Positions 19,184-32,642 of a DNA stretch of 51,803 bases are shown piece by piece. Origin of the DNA: Methanogenium cariaci JCM 10550. GTDB taxonomy: Archaea; Halobacteriota; Methanomicrobia; Methanomicrobiales; Methanomicrobiaceae. The first letter of the stretch is position 1. Each line of letters starts with the position of its first letter. The position numbers and the translations under genes are program-made. Location: positions 1 through 51,803 of the forward strand of contig NZ_BBBG01000018.1 of NCBI RefSeq assembly GCF_001315945.1, read 5' to 3'. The notes under the pieces are model-generated. The model saw only the letters and a list, made by a program, of their open reading frames with translations, searched no databases and was not told the DNA's origin.

Positions 19184-20209
19184 TTAGTGTATCTGTCGCC
19201 CTAGCAGGAGAGAGCCCACAACACCAGCAACCAGCAAAAGAGATACACTGAGTGACGGGAATTCAGGGACTGCCGGTGGTTTTGTGACTTTAATTGCCAG
19301 ACTGTGAAAATTACCCGGGTTTGCCTGTATAAATCCGTCTCCGGTGGGTGCACCGCTACACTGGCTAAAATGATCATCTCCCCCCCATGCGACAATGGTG
19401 CCGTCTTTTGTGAGTGCCAGGCTGTTGAACTCTCCTGCTGAAATCTGTATGAATCCGTTTCCGGTGGGTGCATCACAGAACCCGTCTGCTCCCCCCCATG
19501 CAACAATGGTGCCGTCTTCCGTGAGTGCCAGACTGTGGAACTCTCCTGCTGAGATTTGGGTAAACCCGTTTCCTGTGGGCGCCCCCCCGGTGCACTGTCT
19601 CTCCCAAGTCACCTCCCCCCCATGCAACAATGGTGCCATCTTCCGTCAGCGCCAGGCTGTGGGCATATCCTGCTGAGACCTGGGTAAACCCGTTTCCTGT
19701 GGGTGTATCGCTGCACTGTCCATCGCGATCCCATCCCCCCCATGCGACAATCATGCCATCTTCCGTCAGCGCCAGGTTGTGGGCATATCCCGCTGAGGCC
19801 TGGATAAATTCGTTTCCTGTGGGTGTATCGCTACACGCTCCATAGCGATCCCATCCCCCCCACGCGACAATAGAACCGTTTTCTGTCAGTGCCAGGTTGT
19901 GTGACCACCCCGCTGCGATCTGGGTAAACCCGTTTCCTGTGGGTGTGTCATTGCACTCGCCGGCACACATTCCCCATTCGAAAATGCTGCCGTCTTCTGT
20001 GAGTGCCAGGCTGTAATCCAAGCCTGCGTCAACCTGAATAAATTCATTTCCTGTAGGGGTATCATTGAAACGGGCATACCTGTCATCCCCCCCCAGATCA
20101 GTATTTCTCCTGCCTCTGCTGCGACCGGCATCGCACACAGAAGACTGATCAGCAGCAAGGCGGCCAGTAATCCGATGGCCGTTCTCTGAAACGTTCCTGT
20201 TTTTTTCAT
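19184..20209 (-). CDS. RCC1-repeat surface protein with PEF-CTERM-like anchor
   Basis: This is a paralogue of the gene at 17829, about 340 residues. The ATG at 20209 gives MKKTG and a clear signal peptide ending PVAAEAGEIL. About eight RCC1-type repeats follow, with the core DGTIVAWGG...QCSDTPTGNGFTQ. The C-terminus reads PAVPEFP, a hydrophobic stretch and GRQIH, a PEF-CTERM-like anchor with a weak basic end. The frame breaks near 19590 (seven C) and near 20090. Adjacent repeats in this gene are more alike in DNA than repeats between genes. Confidence 0.83.
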
Positions 20210-20439
20210 CGCACCGTCTCCATGTATATTGTCCAATGGCAACAGGGTAACCCCCCCACATTTGGTAAAATAACGATTTGCCGGGCATTGATATCCGGCA
20301 CATCATCTCCCCCCCCGATCTTGAAAAAACAGAGACGGACAGATATCCCTATTGAGGTCGTTGTCATGAACCAACACCCTGAACCGGCATTGTCCGTTAT
20401 CAAAAGAGAATTGGAGAGAATACAACTGAAAAAGAAAAC

Positions 20440-20462
20440 GAGAACCGGATGTGACCGGTCTC
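20440..20462 (-). terminator. Hairpin after array gene A
   Basis: GAGAACCGG and CCGGTCTC form a stem with a short loop just beyond the stop of gene A. The same GAGAA-CCGG stem recurs after genes B, C and D, which supports a terminator role. Confidence 0.6.
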
Positions 20463-20490
20463 CCGACAATCCATCCGCCCGTTTTATTTT

Positions 20491-23400
20491 TTACCGTTTC
20501 CGGGAGAGAAGGGCCGCACCTGCTGCCCCCCCGCCAATGATGGCGAAAAGACCAAGTGGACTCTCCTGTGGGGGGGTGGTGCCGGTCGGCGTTCCCGTGC
20601 CTTCCTCTGGGACGGCGACGGTCACCTGCGGTTCGGATGCAGTTTCATTCCCGGATGGCCCGGTGACGGAAATATTCGCAGTATCTGTTTTGGTTTCTCC
20701 ACCCGGCACGGCAGCATCGGTGGTGACGGTCACCTTCTGTCCGTCACTGGCGGCGATCGCAAACGAGGAAAAGCCTGGTGTGGTGGCCTCATAGTATGCC
20801 CATCCGTTCTCTTCCCGGAGAAGGGAGGTGGGAAGCTCGTGCCATTCATTGTCATGGAAACGCCAGAGGGCGATATCCGCGGGAAGCAGCTTTTCTGCGT
20901 TCAACCATGCCGCAGAGACCCGGAAGGAGAATGTGGCCTCTTTGACTTCATCATCCGTCATGCCGCTGAGCTGTGCGGAGAGGTACTGGTAGACCGGCCC
21001 TTCCAGCCCGTCCGGGCCGCGCCCGCATCGTCCACGGTAAGGAGTATTCGTCCGGTATCTTCTGTGGTGGTAACGGTGACCGTCTGCACCGCAGAGCCGG
21101 TGAAGCGGAGTGTTGCCGTATCTCCGGCACTCAGGCAGGTGTTGTTGCCATATCGGCGGACGCGTCCTCATCTGTTGCGGGCAGCGGGTTTTCGTTGAAG
21201 TAGCGGGCAACGGGGTTCATTAATGGACAGATATCGGTCTCATTGTCCCGAATCATGAAGGGTGTGTTCCCGATGCGTCATGGGTGGTGTCGGTGCCGGT
21301 GTAGGTGCTCCAGTAGTTGCCCATCGTTTGGGTGAATGCTCGTCCGTAATACCAGTAGGTCTCCTCTGCCGGGGGAGTGCCAGGCAGCACTCTTCATTTC
21401 CGCCTCCGGCGGTAATGCTGTGGCGGCTGTGTCTGTCATGCCACAGGCAACAGCCTCCATAGAGAGTTCCCGCAGTGAAATTTCGTCATCCGGGAGACCG
21501 GTGCTACGGATAATATCTGCTAAATCCATTGTCTTCGTTGGCATGACTGCTGTCCCGGTGGCAGATGCACTGGAGATACCAGGAGTGGGTTCTGTGTCTG
21601 TCAGCACGAAGTCATTGCGGTACACAAACACATCCCCTCCTTCCGGCCATACGACAATGGCAGGGTATTCTGCTCCTGAGAAGGAATTTTTGCTTACAAC
21701 GGAATCGTTCAGTTCCATTGTGGCCTGTATTGAACAGTTTTCAGCGATATTGCCGGTAACTTCCAGACCATCTCCACTGATCACCATGCCGTAGCCCGTA
21801 TCATTGCACCGGATGGTATTGCCGGAAACGAGAGTGTTCCACACAGAATTGACATATATTCCGCATACCGGGGATTCCGCCGTGTTTCCGGATACAACCA
21901 GTTCATCTCCATATCCAATGCCTATGCCAATATCCGTGCCATCGGTGATGGTATTGCCGGTTACCCGGCTGTTTATTACCAGCATGCCAATCACACCAAC
22001 ACTATTTCTTCCACCGGATATGGTGTTGTTCGTGATAGTGATATCCTCTGCCGTTGCGAGGCGTATCCCGGAACCTCTCTCCTGGCAGGAAATCTCGTTT
22101 TCTTCTACCAGGAATCCGGAAATTTCCTCTGTTTTTATGCCATTCCGCAGGTTCGGGCCAAACGTAGAGCCCCCCCGCACCGAGACATTATCCGAGTCAT
22201 ATACCAACAATCCGCTGGTTGCCATGTCCGTGGTGACATTTTCAACAGTGACGCCATCGCAGTAGTGCAGAGCAATGCCATCTTCGATGGCCTTTGTTGT
22301 GGTGTCACGGATGGTGATGTCTGTACAGTTCACGCAGATAACAGCCCCCCCTGCATCTGAAGATTCATCAATTATTTCGCATGACACTCCTTCCCGATAT
22401 ATAACCGGCCGGCCGTTCACGGTGACGGTCTCGTCAATGGAGTTCCCTGGTTCATCTGTGAGTTCTGTGAACTCGAGGTTGTTTGTATTGTCGTGCAGTG
22501 CAATGGTGGAAAGAGAGAGGCCCCCCCCGACATTTCCGATGTGGAGGCCGTCTTTGTATCCGCTGATGCCGATGTCATACAGGTGCAGTCATTCCCCCCC
22601 GAATGCCGATGCCCCCCCGAATGCTCCCTCACTTCCCTCGAAGGAGAATCCGGCAACGGTGACGCTATCTGCATATATTTCCGCTCCGATTCCATGTTCC
22701 GATGTGGTGACAACAGGTGTTCCCACGCCCAGCAGGGTTATTGGTTTGTTGAGCGTGAGTTTCTCCGGGTAGGTGCCCGCTTCCACAACGATGGTGTCAC
22801 CAGACACTGCGGCGTCCACTGCCTCCTGAATGGTCGTATAATCACGTGGCACGACAGTGAGGGGGGGATGCGTGAACGCTTGATGCAGGCATTGGTATCC
22901 GGGTATATAGTGGTCAGATCGACCCAGGTTTCCCCATCTTCACTCACATAACTTTCGCCTAGACCTGCGGTGGCTTTGGACGAATATCCATCGATGGGTG
23001 TTTCTATGGTAATCGGATAGTTAAAGGTGGGGGGGGTGGTGACTTTCATGACGACTGAGAACTCCTCGCCTGGCACTAGGGGCACCGTCTTCGGGAGGGA
23101 GATGGTGTGGTAGCCGGGGAGTGCACTGGTGCCGGATGCCCATGCCACCGGTGCGGCATCTCCCGGCGGGGTGGTAAAGTTGGCAAAGATGGCAACCGTG
23201 TAGTCTGTCCCCCCCGGTTCCGGGGGGGTGTAGAAACTCACGTCGGTGAGTTCTTCGTAGTTGTCTGCCGTGAAGACATTGGCCGCATAGGCGGTGGTGT
23301 CCGTTCCGGTGCCGATTTCCATGGTCGCTCCGAGGGGGTCGTACTGATAAATCCGTTTCTCTTCATCAGCGGGAACACCGGTGAAGAGCACAGCATAGTC

Positions 23401-24395
23401 CAGTGACACATCATAATAGGAGATATAGAAGTATCCGTCATCCCCTAAACCGGTGCCCCCCCAACTGTTTTTGAGAATGAAGGCCCCCCCGTCACCCGGT
23501 GGCGTGACGGCAAAATCCTCTTTAGGGAAGGCATCGTCCCATCCGACGAGTGTGACGATATGGTTACACGCAATGGGATAGTCCCCCCATCCGGCAGGTA
23601 ATAGGTGGTGTCGTTATCTGTAAAACATGAGATGTTTATCTGGAACCAAATCTGAATGGCACCTTCATCCATGAGTGTCTGCTTATACAGGCTGTTGTCG
23701 AGCGGGCCTGTCCGCGGCGGCAGAAACGTTATTTCATCGACATCCAGAACCGGAGTGAGATTGATGGATGAGATGGTGGATGGCATCGGGAGAAGATAGG
23801 GGTCGTCTGTCTCCTGCACCGGGCCGTTGCCACGGGTGAGGTAGGCTGCAGACATCTGGGCGTTCCCTCCATCGCAGGGACCATAATCAAAGCCGTCCGG
23901 GTAGAGGTTTGAACAGAGATTCTTCATATTGTTTTCAGAGAAGTTTTCTGCCGTTCCGGTATCGGTGAGATATGTTGACTCAAGTGAGCCGATTGTGGCA
24001 AATGCCCAGCAGCTCCCGCACCACCCTGGTCACGAACCGGGGGGGTGACCCGGCCCTCATCACGGAGGTCAAACCGGGTGGGGGGAACACCTCTCCGCCT
24101 GCCTCTGTTGCACGATAAACATCTATAGTATCTGTGTCCGGCCAGACCATGACAATCGGTGCCGGGATATCTCCGGTTGCATAAGGCATTGTATCGGTGC
24201 CTGTGGCGGGACAGGAATCACCATAACATTCGATGGAATGCTGGTCGATGTTATCTGCGTCCAGCCCTTCCATGTATGCGACAAATTCCGGATTGAGGGG
24301 TGCCTGTTCGATTGTGAGTGCTGCTGCCCCCCCTGCACAAGGATGAGGGCTGTTATGAGGAGAATTGCTGAATGTTTTAACGATATGGGTGTCAT
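20491..24395 (-). CDS. Giant surface cysteine peptidase/beta-helix protein, array gene A
   Basis: Restored, this is about 1,300 residues. In order: a signal peptide (from 24395); a C1 papain-like peptidase (about 24330-23400) with active-site GSCWAFAT, His in NHIVTLVGWDD and Asn in ILKNSWG; a lectin-like domain (about 23400-22900, TDVSFYT and PGYHTISLP); a right-handed beta-helix of NosD/pectate-lyase type (about 22850-21280); a PGF-pre-PGF domain (about 21100-20720, FSFRVSAAWL to YYEATTPGFSSFAIAA); and a Thr/Pro linker with SPLG, a hydrophobic segment and SRKR as anchor. The frame breaks at ten or more places, mostly at G or C runs. It is probably an exported enzyme or adhesin that cuts and binds extracellular protein or glycan. 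The N-terminal region resembles gene C most, the C-terminal region gene B. Confidence 0.82.
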
Positions 24396-24458
24396 GGCGT
24401 CACCTTTTAATGTATAATGAATCTGTCGCCAGAATCCGGCATTAAAGTGCTGGAATGT
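24396..24458 (-). promoter_or_regulatory. Conserved promoter and leader of gene A
   Basis: Read on the minus strand, ACATTCCAGCACTTTAAT (24458-24441) is followed by a short leader with an AAAGGTGA ribosome site just before the ATG at 24395. The same block precedes genes B and C at almost the same distance. TTTAAT may be the TATA element. Confidence 0.6.
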
Positions 24459-24551
24459 GCCTGTTTTCCATATATTGCAGGAACACAGGTCTGCAATTGC
24501 TTAATTTCCATGAAAGATGGTGTTAAAAAAGAGACTGGGGGATAATAAAAG

Positions 24552-24577
24552 GAGAACCGGATGGGGACCGGTTTCTC
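24552..24577 (-). terminator. Hairpin after array gene B
   Basis: GAGAACCGG (24552-24560) pairs with ACCGGTTTCTC (24567-24577), 18 bases beyond the stop of gene B. Confidence 0.6.
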
Positions 24578-24594
24578 AACTATTCATTCACTCG

Positions 24595-27500
24595 TTATTC
24601 CTGTTTCCGGAAGAGGAGCATGGCACCCGCTGCCCCGCCGATGAGCGGGATAAACCCAAGCGGGCTCTGTTGCGGTATGGTAGCTGTCGGCGTTCCTGTG
24701 CCTTCCTCTCCGGGTATGGCGACGGTCACCTGCGGTTCTGTCACGGTCTCATTCACCGGTTCCGCGGTGACGGCAACGTCAACCGTATCTGTTCCACCTT
24801 CTGGCACAACGCCACCGGTGGGGGGGACTGCCACCTGCTGTCCGTCACCGGCGGCGATCGCAAACGAGGAAAATCCCGGTGTGGTGGCCTCATAGTATAC
24901 CCATCCGTTCTCTTCCCGGAGAAGAGAGGTGGGGGGGAGTTCCTGCCATCTATTATCGTGGAAACGCCAGAGGGCCATGTCCGTTGGAAGCAGTTTTTCT
25001 GCGTTCAGCCATGCCGCAGAGACCCGGAAGGAGAAAGCGGCCCCGCTGACTTCATCATCGGTCATGCCCCCCCTGAGTTCTGCCGTAAGATATTGGTAGA
25101 CTGGCCCTTCCAGCCCGTCCGGGCCGGTGCCTGCGTCGTCCACGGTGAGAAGAATTCTCCCGGTCCCTTCTTTCGTAGTGATACTGACCGTCTGCACCGC
25201 AGAACCGGTGAAGCGGAGTGTTGCCGTATCCCCCCCGGCGCTCAGGGCAGGTGTTGCTGCCATGTCGGCGGACGCGTCCTCATCTGTTGCGGGCAGCGGG
25301 TTTTCGTTGAAGTAGCGGGCAACGGGGTTCACTAACGGGCAGATATCGGTCTCATTGTCCCAAATCATGAAGGGTGTGTTCCCGATGCGTCATGGTCGGT
25401 ATCGGTGCCGGTGTAGGTGCTCCAGTAGTTGCCCATCGTCTGGGTGAATGCCCGCCCGTAATACCAGTAGGTTACCTCTGTCGGGGAGTGCCAGGTGACA
25501 TTTGTCTCACCCGTCTGCATCTCCTCAACGCTTGTATCGGCCTTCAGGCTCATGCCTCTGAATTCCCCGGTTGGACTGGGATAGTCCAACAGGGTGTCGT
25601 CTATGCTGAGGCAGCGGTCAAAGACGTCTGCTGCGATATCCGCCGCTTCCGGCATGTCCTCTGCCGCAGCGGAGGTACTGAGGATGCTCCCAAACAGGAT
25701 GCCGTCGGTCAAAACAAAGTCATTGCGGTATACGAAGACATCTCCTCCTTCGTCCCTTCCTTCAATGGATGGATACACCGCCCCGGAGAAAGAGTTCCCG
25801 TACACCACAGAGTCGTTCAGTTTCATCAATGCCTGTGCTGAGCAGTTTTCGGCGATATTGGAGTTGATATCCGCTCCGTCAGCCCAGATCACAATGCCGA
25901 TGCCCGTATCGTTGCACCGGATGATATTGTCAGAGACCAGAATGTTCCCCATATTGTCGGTATAGATCCCGGCAATGGAACAATTCACTGCGTTGCCGGT
26001 CACTGCCAGATCCTCTCCCATTATGGAGCCAATGCCCATCCAGGCATCATCGATGGTATTGCCCGTTATGGTGGTGTTGACGAGGAGACTCCCCCCCCTC
26101 ACCGCGATCGTTCCCCCCCGGTGATGGTGTTATTTGCTATCGTGGTGTCCTCTGCATACATGAATTCGATCCCTGCTCTCCCATCGTGGCAGACAATCTC
26201 ATTGCCTTCCACCAGAGCACCGGATATCTGGTACAATCTCAGACCGGAATCCACATCCGGGCCAAACGAGGAATCCTGCACAATGATATTCGCCGATTCA
26301 TATGCCAGCACTCCGTGGGATACCTCGTTTGCGGTGACATTCCCCCCCATTATCACATCCCGGCATGAGAACAGGAATATTCCGTCTTCGATGGCTCCGG
26401 GGGCAATGTCACGGATGATCATGTCCGTACAGTTCACACAGATGACGGCACCCGCGTCTGACGTGGCATCAATGATCTCTCCTGAAACGCCCTCCCGGTA
26501 GACAACCGGTCGGCCGTTCACGGTGACCGTCTCATCAATGGTATTGCCGGTGTCCTTCTGAAAGTCTGCATACTCAAGATTGTTTCTGTTGTCGTGCAAT
26601 GCGGTGGTGGAAAGAGAGATTCTGTCTATGAAACCGATATACAGGCCGTGTTCGTAGCCGCTGATCTCGATATCATACAGGGTGGCGTCATTGCCCAGGA
26701 TGCCGATGCCGCCGAGTGCGGCACCGTTTCCGTCGAAGGAGAACCCGACGATGGTGATATTGTCTGCCTCACACTCCACACCGATGCCACCTGCGGGAGT
26801 GGCAACAACCGGTTTCCCCAAACCGAAGAGGGTGACTGGCTGTTCCAGAGTCAGCTCTTCGGGGGGGTAGGTGCCTGCTTCAACAATGATTGTGTCACCG
26901 GACGCGAGGCATTCACTGCGTCCTGAATGGTCGGATAGTCCCGTGGAACCATGGTCAGGGGGGGGCTGGTGTGCGCCTTGATGCAGACATTGGTATTGGG
27001 AGAGGAGAGGGTCAGATCTTCCCAGGTGTCTCCGTCTTCACTTACGAAACTTTCGCCCGCTTTTGCGGTGGCGTTGGACGAGTAATCCTCAATTGGTTGT
27101 TCCACGACCAGCGGGTGGGTATCGGTCGGGGGGGAGGAGACTTTCAGCACCACCGAGAAGTCCTCGCCGGGAAAAAGAGAGACTGCATCCGGCAGGGAGA
27201 TGGTGTGGTAGCCGGGGGGGAGTTCAGCAGTGCCGGACGCCCATGCGACTGGTGCTTCGTCGCCCGGTGGAGTGATGAAGTCGGTGAAGATCGCAATAGT
27301 GTAGTCAACCCCCCGGCTCGCGGGTATAGAAGCTCACGTTGGTGAGCTCTTCGTAGCGCTCTGCGGAAAAGACGTTGGCTCCATAGAAGGTGGTGTCCGT
27401 GCCGGTGCCGATACTGGCGGTCCAGCCGAGGGGGGGGTCATACTGGTAGATCCGGTTGTCTACGTCGGTGGGAACTCCGGTGAAGAGCACTCCGGGAGCG

Positions 27501-28538
27501 GAATCCCCGTTTTCGCCATCATAATATGCCTGTTCATCGTCCCAGAAATGTCCCAGCCGGGGGGGATCATAATAGGAGATGTAGAGGTATCCGTCAGACC
27601 CCTGCCAGGTTCCCCAGCTGTTTTTGAGAATAAATGCGCCGTCACCCGGTGCCTCAACGGCAAAGTTCTCTTTTGGGAAGGTATCGTCCCACCCGACAAG
27701 CGCAACAGCGTGCCCGCCGTCAATGGCATACTGCTCACCCGGCCAGTAGTAGGTGGTGTCGTTGTCTGCAAAACAGGAATCGTTTATCAGGAATGCAACC
27801 CCCCCGATGGCACCCTCATCCATAAGCTTCTGCTGAAACCGGCTGTTGTCAAGAGGACCGTTCCGTGGCGGAAGGAAGGTGATGTCACGGACATCCAGCA
27901 CCGGGGGGGAGAGATCGGTGGGTGAGGTGTTGGATGGTATCGGGGTGAGGTAGGGATCATCTGCTTCCTGCACCGGCCCGCTACCACGGGCGAGATAGGC
28001 AGACGACATGAAGAAGTTTCCTCCGTTGCAGGTGCATAATCAAATCCCTGGGGGGAGAGGTTTGAACAGAGATTGTTCATGTTGTTCTCAGAGAAGTCCT
28101 CTGCTTCTCCTGAGTCGGTGAGATACGTTGACTCAAGCGAGCCATATGTTGCAAATGCCCAGCAGCTGCCGCACCGGCCCTGGTCACGGACCGGGGGTGA
28201 CTCTGTCATAGTCACGGAGATCATACCGGGCGGGGGAGTGCTTCTGCATATGTGACGGTATCTGCTGTATATCCGTCCGGCCAGACCACGATTGCAGGGG
28301 GGGCCGGGATAAGTCCAGTCAAAGAAGGGTCTGTGCCTGTCGCCGTGCAGGAGTCGCCGCAGCCGTAGCAGTCGATGGAATACCGGTCACTGTCAGCCGT
28401 GTCCAACCTGTCTGTGTATGCAACAAATGCCGGATTGAGGGGGGGTGCCTGTTCGATAGTGAGTGCCGCTGCCCCCTGTATGAGTACGAGGGCAGTAATG
28501 AGCAGAATTGCTAAATGTTTTAACGATATGGGTACCAT
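24595..28538 (-). CDS. Giant surface cysteine peptidase/beta-helix protein, array gene B
   Basis: This is the second of four tandem paralogues, about 1,300 residues. The ATG at 28538 gives a signal peptide ending QGAAALTIEQAP. The peptidase has QGRCGSCWAFATYG (near 28165), GGHAVALVGWDD (near 27710) and ILKNSWGTW (near 27615), a full Gln-Cys-His-Asn set. The lectin-like domain (about 27430-26950) is followed by a beta-helix (about 26930-25400) with many short NTI/NNT turns, then the PGF-pre-PGF domain (about 25150-24840). The C-terminal anchor reads PQQSPLGFIPLIGG then FRKQE. The frame breaks at about eight points, nearly all at seven-base G or C runs. It shares its promoter block and terminator stem with its neighbours. 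Confidence 0.83.
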
Positions 28539-28601
28539 GACGTCACCTTTTAATGTATGATGAATCTGTCGCCAGAATCAGACATTAAAGTGCTGGAATG
28601 T
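28539..28601 (-). promoter_or_regulatory. Conserved promoter and leader of gene B
   Basis: The block ACATTCCAGCACTTTAAT (minus strand, 28601-28584) and an AAAGGTGA ribosome site precede the ATG at 28538, as in genes A and C. Confidence 0.6.
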
Positions 28602-28683
28602 ACCTGTGTCCTTGAGATCTGCGAGCATGCAACGGACTCTGCGTTCCTGAAAAATTTTGAAAGAAGATCGAGATTATAAAAAA

Positions 28684-28708
28684 GAGAACCGGTTGTGACC
28701 GGTTTCTC
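28684..28708 (-). terminator. Hairpin after array gene C
   Basis: GAGAACCGGT (28684-28693) pairs with ACCGGTTTCTC (28698-28708), about ten bases beyond the stop of gene C. Confidence 0.65.
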
Positions 28709-28718
28709 ACGGACTCAC

Positions 28719-31700
28719 TCACTTGTTTTCGTAGCGTTTCCTAAAGAGCAGGGCCGCACCCGCTGCCCCACCTATGACAGTGATGAACCAAGCGGGCTCT
28801 GCTGTGGGGGGGTGGTGCCGGTCGGTGTTCCCGTGCCTTCCTCTCCGGGAATGGCGACGGTCACCTGCGGTTCGGATGTGGTTTCATTCACCGGTTCCGT
28901 CGTGACCGCAACGTCAACGGTATCTGTTCCGGCATCCCCCCCCGGCACGACAACATCGGTGGTGCCTGTCACTTCCTGTTTGTCACCGGCGGCGATGGCA
29001 AAGGAGGAGAAGCCCGGTGTGGTGGCCTCAAAGTATACCCATCCGTCTTCTTCCCGGATAACCGATGTGGGAAGCTCCTGCCATGCATCGTCATGGAAAC
29101 GCCAGAGAGCCATGTCTGCCGGAAGAATCCCTTCGGCCTTCAGCCATGCAGCGGGCACCCGGAAGGAGAATTCCGCTCCACTGATTTCATCGTCCGTCAT
29201 GCCGCTGAGCTGTGCGGAGAGATACTGGTAGACCGGTCCTTTCAGCCCGTCCGGGCCAGTGCCTGCATCGTCCACGGTAAGGAGTATACGTCCACTCCCT
29301 TCTTTCGCAGCGATTGTAACGGTCTGCACGGCTGAGCCGGTGAAGCGGAGTGTTGCAGACTCTCCGGCGCTCAGGGCGGGTGTTGCTGCCATGTCGGCGG
29401 ATGCATCCTCATCTCCGTGGGGGCAGCGGGTTTTCGTTGAAGTAGCGGACAACAGGGTTCACTAACGGGTGGATATCCGTCTGTTCTCCGGAAATTGTGA
29501 ATGGCGTCTCCCCCCCGATGCGTCATGGGTGGTATCGGTGCCGTTGTAGGTGCTCCAGTAGTTGCCCATCGTTTGGGTAAATGCCCGCCCGTAATACCAG
29601 TAGGTCTCCTCGGTCGGGGAGTGCCACACCGGGCTGTACATAAAAATCATTTCCCCCCCGTCCATCCGGGCGGAACTGTCTGCTGTCAGAGAGGCAAATG
29701 CCATGTCAGCATGCCTGTCTCCTGTATCCGCACGGTTTGGTATTCCGACCTGCACCACTGCCTCTCCCCCCCACTCCGTGTTATCCAGCCACGCTTCGTT
29801 TGCTGTGGTGTGCAGGACAGCGGCGTCCAATCCCGCATGCCCTTCTGTCAGCACAAAATCATTGCGGTATACATAGACATCTTCCTCTACATCCCGGGCG
29901 AGAACAAGCGGATACGCGGCACCGGAAAAGTGGTTGTCCCTCACCACGGAATTGTTCAGAATCATCCCTGCCTGCATTGAGCAGTTCTCCATGGTATTGC
30001 CGACAATGTCTGCTCCATCTGCCATGAACATCAGCATGCCAACCCCCCCTATGTCATTGCATTGGACAGTATTGCCGGAAACGGTGATCATCTCCCCGTT
30101 TTGAATTTGGATTCCATATTTTGTGACATCCATCGTGTTGTCGGATACGGTGATCATGTCTGCATTTATGATGTCGATGCCGTAGCCCGTGCCGCCTTCT
30201 ATCGTATTTCCGGCCACAATTAACCCGGAGGTCTCATTTCCCATCACTCCCATACAGTCTTCATCGCCGCTCATGGTGTTGTTTGTTATGAGGGTGTCAT
30301 TCACTCTTATGAGGGACACCCCTGCACCACCGTACCGGTATGCAAAATTGTTTCCGGCTGCCTGCAGTCCGTTGGTTCCTTCCGCAAAAATACCATGATA
30401 TATGTCCGGACCAAACGAAGAGTCATGCACGGAGATATTCTCCGAGGAAGAAGCCCACACGCTGTCGCTAAATATCTTGTCCGCGGTTACATTCTCCACG
30501 CACACGTCCCGGCAGAAGAGGAGGGTAATTCCATCTCCCATGGCCTCTGTTGTGGTGTCACGGATAGTGATGTCGGTAGAATTCACACAGATGATGGCTC
30601 CTGCGTTTGAAGTGGCATCGATGGTCTCCCCCCCTGATACACTTTTCCGGTAGATGACCGGCCGGCCGTTCACGGTGACCGTCTCGTCAATGGTGTTGCC
30701 GGGGTTTTCGCAGTAGTCCCAGTAAATGAGATTGTAGGTATTGTCGTGCATTGCGATTGTGGATAAGGAGAGACCCTGCACATCCCTGATATAAAGGCCG
30801 AATTTGCAGCCGGTGATTTCAGTGTTAAACAACGTGCAGTCATCTCCTGAGATACCCACGGCAAGGTTTTCCCCCCCCTTTGTTCCCTCAAAGGAGAACC
30901 CGGAGATTGTGCAGTTGTCTGCCTCAATTTCAACACCAATTCCATCTTCCGGGGGGTGGCGATAACCGGCATACCCACACCAAAGAGGGTGAGAGATTTA
31001 TTCAGCACCAGTTCTTCGTGGTAGGTGCCTGCTTCAACAATGATGATGTCACCGGATGTTGCGGTGTTCACTGCGTCCAGAATGGTCGGGTAATCTCGTG
31101 GCACGACGGTGAGGGGGGGATGCGTGAACGCCTTGATGCAGACATTGGTATTCGGGCGGGAGAGGGTCAGGTCTTCCCACGTGTCGCCATCGTCACTCAC
31201 ATAACTTTCGCCCGGCCCGGCGGTGGCTTTGGATGAGTGTCCGGGAATCGGCAACTCTACTGCAAGTGGGTAAACACTGGTCGGGAGGTGATCTCCAGGA
31301 CAACAGAAAATACCTCTCCGGGCATAAGAGTGACTGTCTCCGGGAGGGAGATGGTGTGGTAGCCGGGGAGTGCACTGGTGCCGGATGTCCATACGACCGG
31401 TGCGGCATCGCCCGGCGGGGTGGTGAAGTTGGTAAAGATGGCAACCGTGTAGTCCGTATCCGGTTCAATGGTGTAGAAACTCACATCAGTGAGTGCTTCA
31501 TAATTGCCAGCGGTGAATACATTGGCCGCACAGTAGGTTGTGTCCGTTCCGGTTCCTATTTGTGTGGTCACTCCGAGAGGGTCGTACTGATATATTTGTC
31601 TCTCTTCATCAGCGGGAACGCCGGTGAATACTACCGGTTCGCCTGTGTCTAATGAGCGGTCATAGTAGGAGATGTAGAAATATCCGTCCTCCCCGAAATC

Positions 31701-32642
31701 GGTGCCCCAGCTGTTTTTCAGAATAAAGGCCCCGTCACCTGGGGGGGTGTTACACGGAACTCCTCTTTCGGGAAGGTATCATTCCATCCGACGAGCGTGA
31801 CAGCGTGGCCACCTCTGGGGGGGGATATCCTTCATCCGGATGATAATATGTGATTCCTTTGTAAGAAAAACAGGAATAGTTCACCAGGAAACGAACCCGG
31901 AGCACCCTCTTCCATGAGAGTCTGTTTTAAATGATCGTTGTCGAGAGGGTCTGTCCGGGTCGGCAAAAAGGTCACTTCGTGGGTGTCAAGCACCGGTGGA
32001 GATCAGTGGGGGGGGAGACGTTGGAGGGTATTGGAAGGATATATGAGTCATCTGCCTCCCGTATTGGGCCGCTGCCACGGGTGAGGTAGGCTGTAGACTT
32101 AATGGCGTTTCCTCCATCGCAGGGATCCCTGTCATATCCGTCCGGGTAGAGGTTTGATAAGAGATTCTTCATATTGTTTTCAGAGAAGTCTTCTGCGGTT
32201 CCGGTATCGGTGAGATATGTTGATTCGAGCGAGCCGTATGCGGCAAATGCCCAGCAACTGCCGCATTTCCCCTGGTCACGAACCGGAGTGACCCTGTTGT
32301 CATCGCGGAGATCAAAGTGGGGGGGAGGGTATGCCTCTTCGGCCACCCCCCCTGTCGCTCGAAAAATATCTTTCGTATCCGTGTCCGGCCAGACCATGAC
32401 AATTGGTGCGGGGATATCTCCGGTTGCATACGGCATTGTATCAGTGCCTGTTGCCGGGAAGAAATCACCATAACATTCGATGGAATACTGGTCGGTGTTA
32501 TCTGTGTCCAGCCCTTCCATGTATGCGACAAATTCTGGATTGAGCGGTGCCTGTTCGATTGTAAGCGCTGCTGCCCCCCCTGCACAAGGATGAGGGCTGT
32601 TATGAGGAGAATTGCTGAATGTTTTAACGATGTGGGGGGCAT
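28719..32642 (-). CDS. Giant surface cysteine peptidase/beta-helix protein, array gene C
   Basis: This is the third paralogue, about 1,300 residues. From the ATG at 32642: a signal peptide; the peptidase domain with DQGKCGSCWAFAAYG (near 32260), GGHAVTLVGWND (near 31805) and ILKNSWGTD (near 31715); the lectin-like domain (about 31580-31100); a beta-helix (about 31080-29500); the PGF-pre-PGF domain (about 29290-28990); and the linker and anchor. The last part is out of frame after QSPLG near 28790, where one G seems missing. Corrected, it ends with a glycine-rich hydrophobic segment, FRKRYENK and a TGA at 28719. The linker between helix and PGF-pre-PGF carries a stretch of its own, unlike A and B. 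Confidence 0.82.
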
